A DNA stretch of 64,000 bases from Caulobacter rhizosphaerae (GTDB lineage Bacteria > Pseudomonadota > Alphaproteobacteria > Caulobacterales > Caulobacteraceae), in assembly GCF_010977555.1 (NCBI RefSeq), contig NZ_CP048815.1:4952501-5016500 (forward strand). Direction: 5' to 3'. The position numbers and the translations under genes were made by a program. How positions within the stretch are numbered: the stretch's first letter is position 1; each line of letters begins with the position of its first letter. The notes under the pieces were generated by a model. That model was not told the DNA's origin, searched no databases, and saw only the letters and a program-made list of their open reading frames with translations. Positions 1 to 8,381 of this stretch are shown here, piece by piece.

Positions 1-2
1 AG

Positions 3-89
3 GATCAGGGCCTGCTGATGAGCTTCACCAACGTCCCCAAAGACCGAGCCGACGAGATCGTTGCGAGGTTGGCGGGCGCGATAGGATGA
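3..89 (+). CDS. C-terminal end of a probable MocR/GntR-type regulator (partial)
   Basis: An open frame enters from the left edge and stops at TGA 87-89, leaving 28 residues. They include LLMSFTNVP, followed by an alternating acidic and hydrophobic helix ending in ARLAGAIG. This resembles the last strand and helix of the aminotransferase-like domain of MocR/GntR-family regulators, which often end in a 'GLLLGF..VP...' segment and a short helix. The assignment rests only on this tail and on general family knowledge. The rest of the gene lies outside the window. Confidence 0.4.
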   Translation, partial: DQGLLMSFTNVPKDRADEIVARLAGAIG

Positions 90-296
90 AACGTGTGGAA
101 GACGCGCCGCCCAAGTGAACGGCGGCCTGTTCCTCGCGCTCCTCCTTCGACGAGAAGGATCCGCCACCGCAGCCGCCTCAGTGGCTCGGAGTCTGGGACG
201 GTCGTGCGCCGCTCGCGGCCATTGGAGCGCCCTTCAGAAACCGGACATTCAAGCGCTTGGCGATGACGACCGGCGACTGAAGGGCTTGGCCAAGGC

Positions 297-1529
297 CTAG
301 AAGAGGAAGTTGTGGTAGGCGATCGCGTCGAGCCCGACGCCGGACAGCTGGACGACGTCATCGAGATGCCCGCCGGCTCCGTCCACCGTTCCGGCGAACA
401 CGAAAACGTCCGCGCCCACCTTTACGGCGGCGTAGACATTGGTCGGGTCGCCAGGGACGAGACGCGCCATCGCGAAGGCAAGAGCGTCCGCGTAGCTGTC
501 CGCCGTCGAGGTCTGGAAAGACCAGGCCCCTTCTCCCGCCGCCCTCAGGGCGTTGTTGAAGACCAACTGATCGTCGAGCCCGAACCCGGTGATGATGTCC
601 ACGCCTCCGCCCTGGGCGTCGGTCGCCACAGAGTCGCCGACGTCGAAGACGAAATAGTCCTTTTGCGCACCGCCGCTCAGCGTGTCCTGCCCCTGCCCGC
701 CGACCAGGGTGTCCTGGCCTTCGCCGCCGACCAGGACGTCGTCGCCATCGCCGCCACGGAGCACGTCTCCGCCTTGGGCGCTCGCCGTCAGGAGATCGTC
801 ACCGGCGCCGCCATCCAACAGGTCTCCGCCGCCTATGGCGGTGAGCGTGTCGTTTCCGCCGTTGCCGAAAAGTCCGTTCTCCGCCGCGTTGCCGATGAAG
901 GCGTCGTCGTAATTGGAGCCCCAGATACCCTCCACGGAGATCAGCTTGTCCGAGCCGTGTCGCGCCGGATCGTAGGGGTATTGCACCGGGATGCGCAGGT
1001 CGACGAAAGCGCCCGCCGCGACGCCGTCGTCATAGCTGATGGTGTCGTACCCCTGGCCGCCGTCGATGAAATCGACACCGGCGCCGCCCTCGAAATGGTC
1101 GTCGCCGGCGCCGCCGATCAGCGTGTCGTCGCCTTGCGCCCCATGCAGATAGTTGGCGCCCGCATCCCCGATCAGAACGTCGTTGTGCACGGAGCCATAG
1201 AGGTTTTCGACGCCGTTGAGCACATCCACGCCACCGCCGCCGGTGGTCTGGGGCGTCGCCAGGTTCAGGTCCACCCTGACGCTGGCGGTCGCATCCTCGT
1301 AGGAGGCCCAGTCGTTCCCGCTCCCGCCATCGATCGTGTCGTCGCCGGACCCGCCCAGCAGGTAGTCGTCCCCTCCGCCGCCGCGCAAGATATCGTTGCC
1401 GGCGCCGCCCGCCAGGACGTCATCGCCTGAACCGCCCTGGAGCGTATCGGCCCCGCCATAGCCATAGAGCACATCGTTTCCCGCGCCGCCGATCAAGACA
1501 TCGGCGCGATCTCTAAGGGGCTTTCGCAA
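297..1529 (-). CDS. RTX (hemolysin-type Ca2+-binding repeat) protein, apparently 5'-truncated
   Basis: A 410-residue product made almost entirely of GGxGxDxLxGG nonapeptide repeats, starting by about residue 12 (LIGGAGND) and running to about residue 285. It ends in a repeat-free C-terminal domain of about 120 residues with a hydrophobic terminus (NFLF). RTX repeats form Ca2+-loaded parallel beta-rolls, and type I secretion signals lie at the C-terminus, so the secretion end looks complete. What is missing is any N-terminal catalytic or adhesion domain. The first possible codon is a TTG that sits inside the last codons of hipA, and the repeats start straight after the hipA stop. This looks like the 3' remnant of a longer RTX gene joined to the hipBA module. 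No type I exporter gene is nearby. It may not be expressed as an independent gene. Confidence 0.75.
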   Translation of the reverse strand: MRKPLRDRADVLIGGAGNDVLYGYGGADTLQGGSGDDVLAGGAGNDILRGGGGDDYLLGGSGDDTIDGGSGNDWASYEDATASVRVDLNLATPQTTGGGGVDVLNGVENLYGSVHNDVLIGDAGANYLHGAQGDDTLIGGAGDDHFEGGAGVDFIDGGQGYDTISYDDGVAAGAFVDLRIPVQYPYDPARHGSDKLISVEGIWGSNYDDAFIGNAAENGLFGNGGNDTLTAIGGGDLLDGGAGDDLLTASAQGGDVLRGGDGDDVLVGGEGQDTLVGGQGQDTLSGGAQKDYFVFDVGDSVATDAQGGGVDIITGFGLDDQLVFNNALRAAGEGAWSFQTSTADSYADALAFAMARLVPGDPTNVYAAVKVGADVFVFAGTVDGAGGHLDDVVQLSGVGLDAIAYHNFLF

Positions 1530-2799
1530 GTTCTCTCTGCACCCACGCGGCGCGGTCAGTGAAGCAGGTTACGAGTTTGTCGTTGATAGGATGCGGGGCG
1601 CCATCGGCAGCGATCTGGTCGCGCACGGCTAACGCCTGATCTGGAAGCTTGGCGGCCACGTCCGCGATGCGGTCGCGCACCATCTCAAAGTCGAGCCTGT
1701 TCTCCTCCGCGAAGCGGCTCCAATGTTTCAGACTAATGCCCTGTAGGCGGTATTCGCCTCCAAGCTTCATTGCCAGCTTGATGTCCTGAAACTGCACTTG
1801 CGGGCTGTAGGGCAGAATGCTCGCCACATCGTAGATCGGCGCGAGACGATGGGTTCCGGCCGCGCCAAGCAGCACGGAGAAATTTTTGGCATGGGCGTCC
1901 GAACCACCGACGATCCAATTGAAGATCGAGGCCATGACGAGGGCGTCGATGTCCTCCTGCGGATTGGCGGAAACTTCCCGTAGCAGGCTGATCAAATCCT
2001 TCAGCCCCGGCCCACCTTGGTTCTGGTATTTCTTGTCTGGCATGACGCCGAGGGCTTGGCAGAAGTCTTCTTGGTGGATGCGGCGAACGGCGCCGTCGCG
2101 GCCCTCAAACCGGTCATAGCGTTCAACGACGATTGCGATTTCCTCACCGAACCTATGCACACGGGAAGTGGCGACGGGCAGATCGAAACGCCTCAGCACG
2201 GAAAGGCAGAAGTGCTCGTTCTCCGCCTGCGCTTCGATGTCGGCCGAAGGTGGCTTGAGGATGTGGGTAGTTGGAACTCTGCCGGAGGGGACGCCCCATC
2301 GACCACCTTGCTGGATCAAGGCGATCTTTGGCTGGGCGCCCGCGAGGCTGAACTGCCCTTGGTCGCCCGACCTTCGCCACGCCCCCTTATTCCCTCGTAG
2401 GTCTGCGAGACGCGCGCCTACCTCCTCGTCGCTGATCCATTCGATGCCGTCGCGGTCACCGCTGATCACCGAATCCAGTCGCTCGGGCTGAACGAACTGC
2501 ACCGCGCCCGCGCAATCCTCCCCCACGGCGCCAATCAAACCGAACGGCTGTCGCGCGCTGACCTGAAACTTGCTCGCCCAGTCACGAATGATCAGTTCGT
2601 TGTCGGGCAGCAAACCCCACAGAAAGGCCTCCACCACGGCGCCGGAGTGAGCCTCCGCAGTCAAAGGCATCGACAACGAGACCGGCACGGCGCCGCGCCG
2701 GGTTCGCCACACTTCAGCATAGGTCAGCGTCAGCCGCCCGCGCTCGTAGTCGAGCTTTCCCGCTTCGACACCGTTCATCAGGATCGCAAGATGGGTCAT
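1513..2799 (-). CDS. hipA: HipA-family serine/threonine kinase toxin
   Basis: The 428-residue product has HipA-type architecture: an N-terminal HipA_N/couple_hipA region (about 1-140), a Gly-rich nucleotide loop SLAGAQPK at 151-158, VERYDR at 225-230, the catalytic loop SDAHAKN at 300-306 (Asp301 as base) and the Mg-binding segment APIYDV at 320-325. HipA kinases phosphorylate targets such as glutamyl-tRNA synthetase and cause growth arrest; Caulobacter species are known to carry several HipBA pairs. All catalytic motifs are intact, so the toxin is probably active. The start ATG overlaps the hipB stop by 4 bp (ATGA), which indicates translational coupling with the antitoxin. The 3' end runs into the truncated RTX frame. 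The gene is visibly richer in A+T than the core genes to the right, which suggests acquisition. Confidence 0.93.
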   Translation of the reverse strand: MTHLAILMNGVEAGKLDYERGRLTLTYAEVWRTRRGAVPVSLSMPLTAEAHSGAVVEAFLWGLLPDNELIIRDWASKFQVSARQPFGLIGAVGEDCAGAVQFVQPERLDSVISGDRDGIEWISDEEVGARLADLRGNKGAWRRSGDQGQFSLAGAQPKIALIQQGGRWGVPSGRVPTTHILKPPSADIEAQAENEHFCLSVLRRFDLPVATSRVHRFGEEIAIVVERYDRFEGRDGAVRRIHQEDFCQALGVMPDKKYQNQGGPGLKDLISLLREVSANPQEDIDALVMASIFNWIVGGSDAHAKNFSVLLGAAGTHRLAPIYDVASILPYSPQVQFQDIKLAMKLGGEYRLQGISLKHWSRFAEENRLDFEMVRDRIADVAAKLPDQALAVRDQIAADGAPHPINDKLVTCFTDRAAWVQRELAKAP

Positions 2800-3095
2800 T
2801 GCGGCCCCTCTGCACGGTGACGGCTTAGGATCGCACTGGGATCAGGCACATCGAGCGGGTCATCATCACTGAAGCTCGCGCCTTGGTCGTGGCCGTCGAG
2901 CATGAGCCGCATCCCGAGGACGTTCAGCAACCTCAGCACAAGACCCATGGCCACACCGGGCTTGCCGCCTTCCAATTGAATCAACCACTGGCGGCTTACC
3001 CCCGCGCGGGTGGCCAGTTCCGCCTGCCCCAAGCCAAGCTGCTTGCGTCGCTCTTTGATCGCGGCGCCGATGTCGCGAGGCGTGGTGATGAGCAC
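2796..3095 (-). CDS. hipB: HipB-type antitoxin, Xre-family HTH
   Basis: A small Cro/Xre DNA-binding protein. The helix-turn-helix spans the segment from RRKQLGLGQAELATRAG to VSRQWLIQLEGG, and a short acidic tail (FSDDDPLDVPDP) follows, as expected for a HipB that both neutralises HipA and represses the operon. Start choice: an upstream in-frame ATG (3132-3134) gives 112 residues, but it lies inside an operator and coincides with the best -10 element. A GTG at 3093-3095 has a GGA at suitable spacing and gives MLITTPRDIG, close to normal HipB N-termini, so I prefer it (99 residues). The stop overlaps the hipA ATG by 4 bp. Known HipB proteins repress by binding palindromes upstream of hipBA, and matching sites are present here. 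Confidence 0.85.
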   Translation of the reverse strand: MLITTPRDIGAAIKERRKQLGLGQAELATRAGVSRQWLIQLEGGKPGVAMGLVLRLLNVLGMRLMLDGHDQGASFSDDDPLDVPDPSAILSRHRAEGPQ

Positions 3096-3101
3096 AGCTT
3101 G

Positions 3102-3199
3102 ATGTCCACGATAGGTTACATTGTCAGATGTCATCTATCGTGGACATTGAAAAATGTCAACAATTGCATACATCTCGCAATGTCATCTATCGACGACAT
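3102..3199 (-). promoter_or_regulatory. hipBA promoter with three 18-bp operator-like sites
   Basis: Three copies of an 18-bp motif TGTnnnCTATCGnnGACA are visible: 3129-3146 and 3181-3198 in direct orientation, and 3103-3120 in inverse orientation. Sites 1 and 2 together form a perfect 13-bp inverted repeat (3102-3114 with 3135-3147). On the minus strand a TTGACA (3155-3160) and a TAGATG (3132-3137) with 17-bp spacing make a plausible -35/-10 pair. Site 2 covers the -10, so repressor bound there would block initiation. The arrangement fits autorepression by HipB; the binding itself is inferred. Confidence 0.75.
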
Positions 3200-3217
3200 C
3201 GGAGCGATACCATCGAC

Positions 3218-4555
3218 TCACTCATCCAAGTGCGAAAGATCGAGGTCAGGATAGCGAACCCGACTGATCGCTTCGAACAGGGTCGCAGTCGCATAGCCGC
3301 TGCCATAGGCATCTGACGCCGAAGCTGACGATCCTGAGCCACCGGGAGCCGACCAGCCTCCGAGCGCAAGAGCGATGTCGCGTTCCACCCGCGCCTCACG
3401 AAGTGCGTCTCGGAAGGTGTGACGGAAACTGTGAAAACAGGTCTTGTTGGATCGAACTCCGGCCTTTCCGCTGAACCGGGTGAACCAAGCCGAGAAGGTG
3501 GTCGAACGATATCCCGTCGCTCCGAGCCCGACCTCGCCAAACAATTTGATCTCGCGAGCACGTAGGCGCGCCGCAACGAATTCCATGAACCCGAGCCCGA
3601 GAAGCTGCGGATGCACGGGGACCAATCTCGCGCTGGAAGCCGTCTTTAGCCGCTTGTCAGTTTCGTCGGCCTGTGACGCCTCGGTGATCGCAAAACAAGC
3701 GACGCCATCCACCGGCCTGACATCCGCAACATCAAGTTGGCAGGCCTCATTCAAGCGAAGACCACAGAATAGAGCGATAAGCGGAATCCAGAAGCGGGCG
3801 TTGCGCGGACGGTCGTCGCCGGGCACAGCGTAGCCATGCCCGTCATCGCGGCAGCCCGTGTAAAGCGGCGCGTTGAAAATGGCTCGAAGCTGGACCTTTG
3901 AGAACGGGAGCCGCTTGTCACGCCTCAACGTCGCATCCGGCATTCTCAGCCCTTGAGCCGGGTTCCGGTCCATCAACTCCTCTTTGACGGCCCAGTTGAA
4001 GACCCCGCCCATCTTGTTGAGGTAACTGTTGATGTTGCTGGCACTTACCAGATCGCCGCGCCCAGCCTCTTTGGACCTTGCGGCGATCTCGGCTGCGTCG
4101 AGGCCCGGATAGAGCTTTCCAGCGTGACGAGGCAGCCATCGTAACGTTTCGATCAAATCCCGGCAGCGAGCGCGGGTGATGGACCGGACAGGCGTGGCCT
4201 CCCCCAGAACCGCCACCACCATCCTTCGAGTGGTCTCGTAGGCCAGCCGCGTCCGAGGCGACCAATCTCGCGTCGGGTCGCCCATGTAAGCATCGTAGAC
4301 TTGGCCGAGCGTTGGACCGCCACCCTCAACTATAGCGGTCGAAGGAGCATCGCTGGTTTTGGCTGTCAGAGTTTGCTCATCACGATCCGAGCCACGCAGG
4401 ATCGTCTGATCGACCTTCAGCCCAATCGCCGAACGCGCTGCTTCGAAGTCGCGCTCGATCTGGGCGGCAATTTGGTGGGAGCGACGCAGGGCCACCGTGG
4501 GGCTGTCCGTCCCCAACGATCTCCAGACTTCCCGCTTCCCGACAATGGCCTGCAA
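3218..4555 (-). CDS. Tyrosine recombinase (site-specific integrase)
   Basis: Phage-type integrase. It has a SAM-like core-binding domain (about residues 82-200) and a catalytic domain with Arg267 (CGLRLNEA), a Lys near 303-305, HSFRH at 375-379 (His375, Arg378), Trp401 in the LGGW position and Tyr417 in the DAYG segment, followed by YPDLDLSHL. These are the expected R-K-H-R-H/W-Y residues. The coordinates begin at a TTG, but homology-like sequence continues upstream in the same frame: RTHFVRRAGRLYYRRRVPEA, typical of the N-terminus of this family, up to about 4618. No ATG, GTG, TTG or CTG is present in that extension back to the tRNA, and the codon at the expected initiator is GTT. The gene ends next to the hipBA operators and starts about 170-230 bp from the 3' end of tRNA-Arg, the usual geometry of an integrated element. 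Confidence 0.88.
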   Translation of the reverse strand: MQAIVGKREVWRSLGTDSPTVALRRSHQIAAQIERDFEAARSAIGLKVDQTILRGSDRDEQTLTAKTSDAPSTAIVEGGGPTLGQVYDAYMGDPTRDWSPRTRLAYETTRRMVVAVLGEATPVRSITRARCRDLIETLRWLPRHAGKLYPGLDAAEIAARSKEAGRGDLVSASNINSYLNKMGGVFNWAVKEELMDRNPAQGLRMPDATLRRDKRLPFSKVQLRAIFNAPLYTGCRDDGHGYAVPGDDRPRNARFWIPLIALFCGLRLNEACQLDVADVRPVDGVACFAITEASQADETDKRLKTASSARLVPVHPQLLGLGFMEFVAARLRAREIKLFGEVGLGATGYRSTTFSAWFTRFSGKAGVRSNKTCFHSFRHTFRDALREARVERDIALALGGWSAPGGSGSSASASDAYGSGYATATLFEAISRVRYPDLDLSHLDE

Positions 4556-4618
4556 GGCCTCTGGGACACGCCGACGATAGTAGAGACGACCGGCTCTTCG
4601 GACGAAATGCGTTCGAAC

Positions 4619-4727
4619 TTTGTGTAGACGGTTTGTGTAGCAGTCGCGCGCGGAATTTCCTGAGCGTTCAGAGACACTTAGGGCCTGATTATGGTCGCGA
4701 TTGTGTAGACTGATTGTGTAGCAATCG
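4619..4727. repeat. Two 28-bp direct repeats, each with paired TTGTGTAG units
   Basis: Copies at 4619-4646 and 4700-4727 match at 24 of 28 positions and are offset by 81 bp. Each contains two tandem TTGTGTAG octamers 13 bp apart. They lie between the integrase coding region and tRNA-Arg, exactly over the expected integrase start. Candidate roles are arm-type integrase binding sites, sites for an excisionase, or operators of the int promoter. Function is inferred from position only. Confidence 0.7.
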
Positions 4728-4785
4728 TCGAAAGACGGTCCCCCAGACGGTGAAACCGCAATGTTTTCAACGATGTCGGGGAAGT

Positions 4786-4862
4786 TGGCGCGCCCGGAAC
4801 GATTCGAACGTCCGACCCTCAGATTCGTAGTCTGATGCTCTATCCAGCTGAGCTACGGGCGC
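4786..4862 (-). tRNA. tRNA-Arg (anticodon ACG)
   Basis: The minus strand folds into a full cloverleaf. The acceptor stem is GCGCCCG paired with CGGGCGC, the anticodon stem UCAGA/UCUGA carries the loop CUACGAA (anticodon ACG), and the T-loop contains GUUCGAAUC. The 3' CCA is encoded (4786-4788). The 3' end faces the integrase gene, so this tRNA is the likely attachment target of the left-hand element. I could not find a duplicated tRNA 3' end elsewhere in the window. Confidence 0.95.
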
Positions 4863-5075
4863 GCATTGCCTTTCGGCGAGGCGGGGGAGATAGCCCGGAC
4901 GATCCGGGGACGCAAGCGCCTTTTGATGCAGAACGCGCGAAGTTTGTGGAGAAGGGCTTGCGGGCCTTGACCCGCAAGGTCCCGCTCCCTTCTTGAGAGG
5001 AACGACCTTGGCCGCGCGGGGATCGCAACGGCGCGCTCCTCGTTTCCGTGACCGGGGTCTTCGAGAAAGTTCGCC

Positions 5076-6803
5076 ATGCGCCTGATCGCCACCCTGCTCG
5101 CCTCCCTGCTCGCCGGCTGCGCGGCCCTTTCGGCCGAGGCGACGCCACCGGCCCCAGCCCCGGCGGCGGCCCCGGCGTTCGCCTACAAGCCGAGCGGCAT
5201 GGTGGCGGCGGCCAATCCGCTGGCGGTCGAGGCCGGCCTGCGGGTCCTACGCGACGGCGGCACGGCGGTGGACGCGGCGGTGGCGGTGCAGGCGGTGCTG
5301 GGCCTGGTCGAACCGCAGAGCTCGGGCCTGGGCGGCGGGTCGTTCATGGTGTTCTACGACGCCAGGACCGGCAAGGTGACCGCCTATGACGGCCGCGAGA
5401 CGGCGCCCCAGGCGGCGACGCCGCAGCTGTTCATGGGGCCGGACGGCAAGCCGCTAAACTTCGTGACCGCGGTCCTTTCAGGTCGTTCAACGGGCGTGCC
5501 GGGGGCTGTAGGCATGCTGGCCCAGGCCCAGAAGGCGCATGGCAAGGCCGCCTGGAACACGCTGTTCAAGGACGCCGAGCGCCTGGCCGACGACGGCTTC
5601 ACGGTCAGCCCGCGCCTGGCCGGCATGATCAACAGCCCGCGCGTGCCGCAGAACGTGGCGCCGGACGTGATCGCCTATTTCACCAAGCCGGACGGCCAGC
5701 GCTACCAGGCCGGCGACACCCTGAAGAACCCGGCCTACGCCGCCACCCTGCGCGACCTGGCCAGCAAGGGTCCCAGCGCCCTCTACGAGGGTCCGCTGGC
5801 CCAGAAGATCGTCGACCGGCTGCACCAGGGGGACCTGGCCTCCAGCATGACCCTGGCCGACCTGAAGGCCTACAGGCCGCGCTCGGCCGACGCCCTGTGC
5901 CGGCCGTGGAAGGTCTACACCGTCTGCGTGCCCAATCCGTCGTCGAGCGGCGTCTCGGTGCTCCAGGCGCTGATGATGCTGGAGCACACCGACATCGCCA
6001 AGCGCGGGCCGACCGATCCGGTAGCCTGGACCCAACTCGCGGAGGCCGAGCGCGTCATGTACGCCGACCGTGACCGCTATGTCGGCGACCCCTCGTTCGT
6101 GAAGGTTCCGATCGAAGGGCTGCTGGATCCGGCCTATGTCGCGCAACGGGCCAAGCTGATCGGCGAGGCCGCCGGCCCGGCCCCGAGCTTCGGCCTGCCG
6201 AAGGGCGCGCCTGCGGTCGGCCCGGACAAGACCCAGGAGCCGGCCGGGACGACCCACATGGTCATCGTCGATCCGATGGGCAATGTGGTGTCGATGACCA
6301 CCACGGTCGAGAGCGTGTTCGGCTCGGGCCGGATGGTCGGGGGGTTCTTCCTCAACAACCAGCTGACCGACTTCAACTTCGACCCGCACGACGGCGACGG
6401 CGCGCCGGGCGCCAACGCCGTGGCCGGCGGCAAGCGCCCGCGCTCGTCGATGGTGCCGATCATCGTCCTGGACAAGGACGGCAAGTTCCTGGCCGCCGTG
6501 GGCTCGCCGGGCGGCTCGGCGATCCTGTCCTATAACCTGAAGGCCATGGTCGGGGTGTTCGACTGGGGCCTGACCATGCAGCAGGCGATCAGCCTGCCCA
6601 ACCTGGTGGCGCGCGGCGACAGCTTCTCGGCCGATGTCGAGAAGTTCGGACCGGAGATGACGGCGGCCCTGCAGGCGCGGGGCGTGGCGATCAGGACCGG
6701 CCAGAACGAGACCTCGGGCCTGCACGGCGTGATCGTGCGGCCGGGCGGCGTGCTGGAAGGCGGCGCCGATCCCCGGCGAGAGGGCGTGGCCAAGGGATTA
6801 TAA
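5076..6803 (+). CDS. ggt: Gamma-glutamyltransferase, exported lipoprotein
   Basis: Gamma-glutamyl transpeptidase (N-terminal nucleophile hydrolase) that cleaves glutathione and gamma-glutamyl compounds in the periplasm. The 575-residue precursor begins with a short signal peptide ending in the lipobox LLAGC (Cys15). RETAP (107-111) carries the substrate-binding Arg. The autoprocessing and nucleophile Thr is Thr392 in GTTHM, which divides the chain into about 391 residues of large subunit and 184 of small subunit. GSPGGS in the small subunit forms the oxyanion/substrate site. Length and order are normal for the family. It stands alone: a tRNA lies upstream and a convergent sensor kinase downstream, separated by a hairpin. 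Confidence 0.93.
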   Translation: MRLIATLLASLLAGCAALSAEATPPAPAPAAAPAFAYKPSGMVAAANPLAVEAGLRVLRDGGTAVDAAVAVQAVLGLVEPQSSGLGGGSFMVFYDARTGKVTAYDGRETAPQAATPQLFMGPDGKPLNFVTAVLSGRSTGVPGAVGMLAQAQKAHGKAAWNTLFKDAERLADDGFTVSPRLAGMINSPRVPQNVAPDVIAYFTKPDGQRYQAGDTLKNPAYAATLRDLASKGPSALYEGPLAQKIVDRLHQGDLASSMTLADLKAYRPRSADALCRPWKVYTVCVPNPSSSGVSVLQALMMLEHTDIAKRGPTDPVAWTQLAEAERVMYADRDRYVGDPSFVKVPIEGLLDPAYVAQRAKLIGEAAGPAPSFGLPKGAPAVGPDKTQEPAGTTHMVIVDPMGNVVSMTTTVESVFGSGRMVGGFFLNNQLTDFNFDPHDGDGAPGANAVAGGKRPRSSMVPIIVLDKDGKFLAAVGSPGGSAILSYNLKAMVGVFDWGLTMQQAISLPNLVARGDSFSADVEKFGPEMTAALQARGVAIRTGQNETSGLHGVIVRPGGVLEGGADPRREGVAKGL

Positions 6804-6811
6804 TTTTACAT

Positions 6812-6843
6812 CCGCTCACCCCGGCGAAGGCCGGGATGAGCGG
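6812..6843. terminator. Bidirectional terminator-like inverted repeat
   Basis: Two 14-nt arms, CCGCTCACCCCGGC (6812-6825) and GCCGGGATGAGCGG (6830-6843), pair with one mismatch around a 4-nt loop between the convergent stops of ggt and the sensor kinase. There is no long T tract. The arm sequence belongs to the same family as the long inverted repeat at 32398-32532. Confidence 0.55.
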
Positions 6844-6857
6844 GTTTCCTGAAGCGC

Positions 6858-8372
6858 TCAGGGCTTGGACCGCGCCTTCGGCTTCACCGGCTCGGGCGGC
6901 GTTTCCGGCAGCGGCTCCGGCGTTCCCGCCAAGGTCAGGTCGAACACCGAGCCGCCGGGCCCGGTCTCGACCAGGGCCAGGTCGCCGCCGTGGCCCTGGG
7001 CCAGCTCGCGGGCGATGGCCAGGCCCAGGCCCGTGCCGCCGCGCCGCACCGAGCCCACGAACGGCTGGAACAGGTTGTTGCGGGCCTTTTCCGGCACGCC
7101 GGGGCCGTCGTCGGACAGCCGCAGGATGCTGAGGCCCTCGGCGCGTCGCAGCTCGACGAACACCCGGCCCTTGCCGCCGCGGTCGGGGGCGCCCTCGATC
7201 GCCTCGCGGGCGTTGCGCAGCAGGTTGGTTAGGATGCGGTGCAGCTGGTCCGGGTCGGCCAGCACCTGCTCGCGGCCGTCGATCACGGTCTCCAGGGCCA
7301 CGCCCGTCGGCTGCAGGCCGGCGTCCTCGGCGGCCATGTCCAGCGCGGCGCGCAGCGGGGCGGCGCGCAGGGCCGGGGCCGGCTCCTTGGACTTGCCGTA
7401 GGCCATCACGTCGCTGGCCAGGGTGATGGCGCGGTCCAGGGCGCGTTCGAGGCGCGGCAGGGCCTGGGCCACCTTGGGGTCGCCCAGGGCGGCCAGGCGG
7501 TCGGAGGCCATTTGGGCGCTGGTCAGCATGTTGCGCAGGTCGTGGTTGATCTTGGCCACCGCCTCGCCGAGGGCGGCCAGCCGGGCCTTGGCCTGCAGGG
7601 CGGTGATCAGGTCGGTCTGCATCATGTCCAGCTCGCGCTCGGCGCGGCCGATCTCGTCGCGGCGGCGCGAGACCACCACCCGGGCGGCGGGGTCCTCGGG
7701 ATTGGCCCGGAACCGCTCCATGGCCAGGGTCAGGCGCTGCATGGGCCGCACCAGCAGGAAGTTCAGCGCCAGATAGATCAGCCCGCCGGCCAGGGCCGCC
7801 ACGAAGATTGTCACCGCGGCCAGACGGCCCAGATAGCCGACCAGCAGCGCCTTGAGCTGGGCGTCGGGCAGGACGATCTCGACGAACTCGGCCTCCTGGC
7901 GGAACCGCGGCTCGGCCATCACCCGCACCATGCTGCCGGGGGCGCTCTTGAGGGTGAAGAACGGGGCGGCCAGCCAGGAGCCGGGGTTCTGGCGGCGCAG
8001 GTCGACCAGGTAGGGCGTCTTGATCTTCAGCCCGCGCGGCTCGGTGGGCAGGACCAGGCGGCGGGCGCCGTCGACCTCCAGCGCCACGATCACCACCCCG
8101 GCCTGGTCGAGCAGTTGCTGCGACACCCGATCGGTCACCCGGCGCTCGGGATCCGCGTCGGCGATGGTCGAGGCCAGTTCGGCGGACCGCACGCGGTCCA
8201 GCAGCCACTGCTTTTCGAAGTCGGCCAGGGCGGGCGGCAGGATGAAGGCGGCGGCGATGGCCACGAACAGGGCGGTCAGCAGCAGCAGCCGCGCCGACAG
8301 GCCGCCGGGCCAGGGAAAGCGACGCCCTGGCTTGGGAGGTTCCGACACTGCGGGCGCGACCGGCTCGGTCAT
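6858..8372 (-). CDS. Membrane sensor histidine kinase (orphan)
   Basis: A 504-residue two-pass sensor kinase. The first membrane helix is at about 26-50, a periplasmic sensor region of about 130 residues follows, the second helix is at about 186-208, and a HAMP-like linker starts at RPMQRL. The H box is KINHDLRN with His277. The N box is NLLRNAREAI, G1 is DDGPGVP and G2 is GGTGLGLAIA. The C-terminus is a Pro/Lys-rich tail. It should autophosphorylate on His277 and pass the phosphate to a response regulator, but no regulator gene is adjacent. The downstream TVP38-family gene lies on the same strand after a 9-bp gap on its 5' side, so the two may be cotranscribed. Confidence 0.92.
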   Translation of the reverse strand: MTEPVAPAVSEPPKPGRRFPWPGGLSARLLLLTALFVAIAAAFILPPALADFEKQWLLDRVRSAELASTIADADPERRVTDRVSQQLLDQAGVVIVALEVDGARRLVLPTEPRGLKIKTPYLVDLRRQNPGSWLAAPFFTLKSAPGSMVRVMAEPRFRQEAEFVEIVLPDAQLKALLVGYLGRLAAVTIFVAALAGGLIYLALNFLLVRPMQRLTLAMERFRANPEDPAARVVVSRRRDEIGRAERELDMMQTDLITALQAKARLAALGEAVAKINHDLRNMLTSAQMASDRLAALGDPKVAQALPRLERALDRAITLASDVMAYGKSKEPAPALRAAPLRAALDMAAEDAGLQPTGVALETVIDGREQVLADPDQLHRILTNLLRNAREAIEGAPDRGGKGRVFVELRRAEGLSILRLSDDGPGVPEKARNNLFQPFVGSVRRGGTGLGLAIARELAQGHGGDLALVETGPGGSVFDLTLAGTPEPLPETPPEPVKPKARSKP

Positions 8373-8381
8373 TCGTCTGGG

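Noticed and set aside
297..1529. Rightward 372-residue frame inside the RTX gene
   Set aside because: It is the antisense shadow of the periodic RTX repeats and has no recognisable domain.
1..4862. A second attachment site (copy of the tRNA-Arg 3' end) at the left of the element
   Set aside because: No stretch resembling the tRNA T-arm and acceptor was seen in 1-1500; it may lie outside the window.
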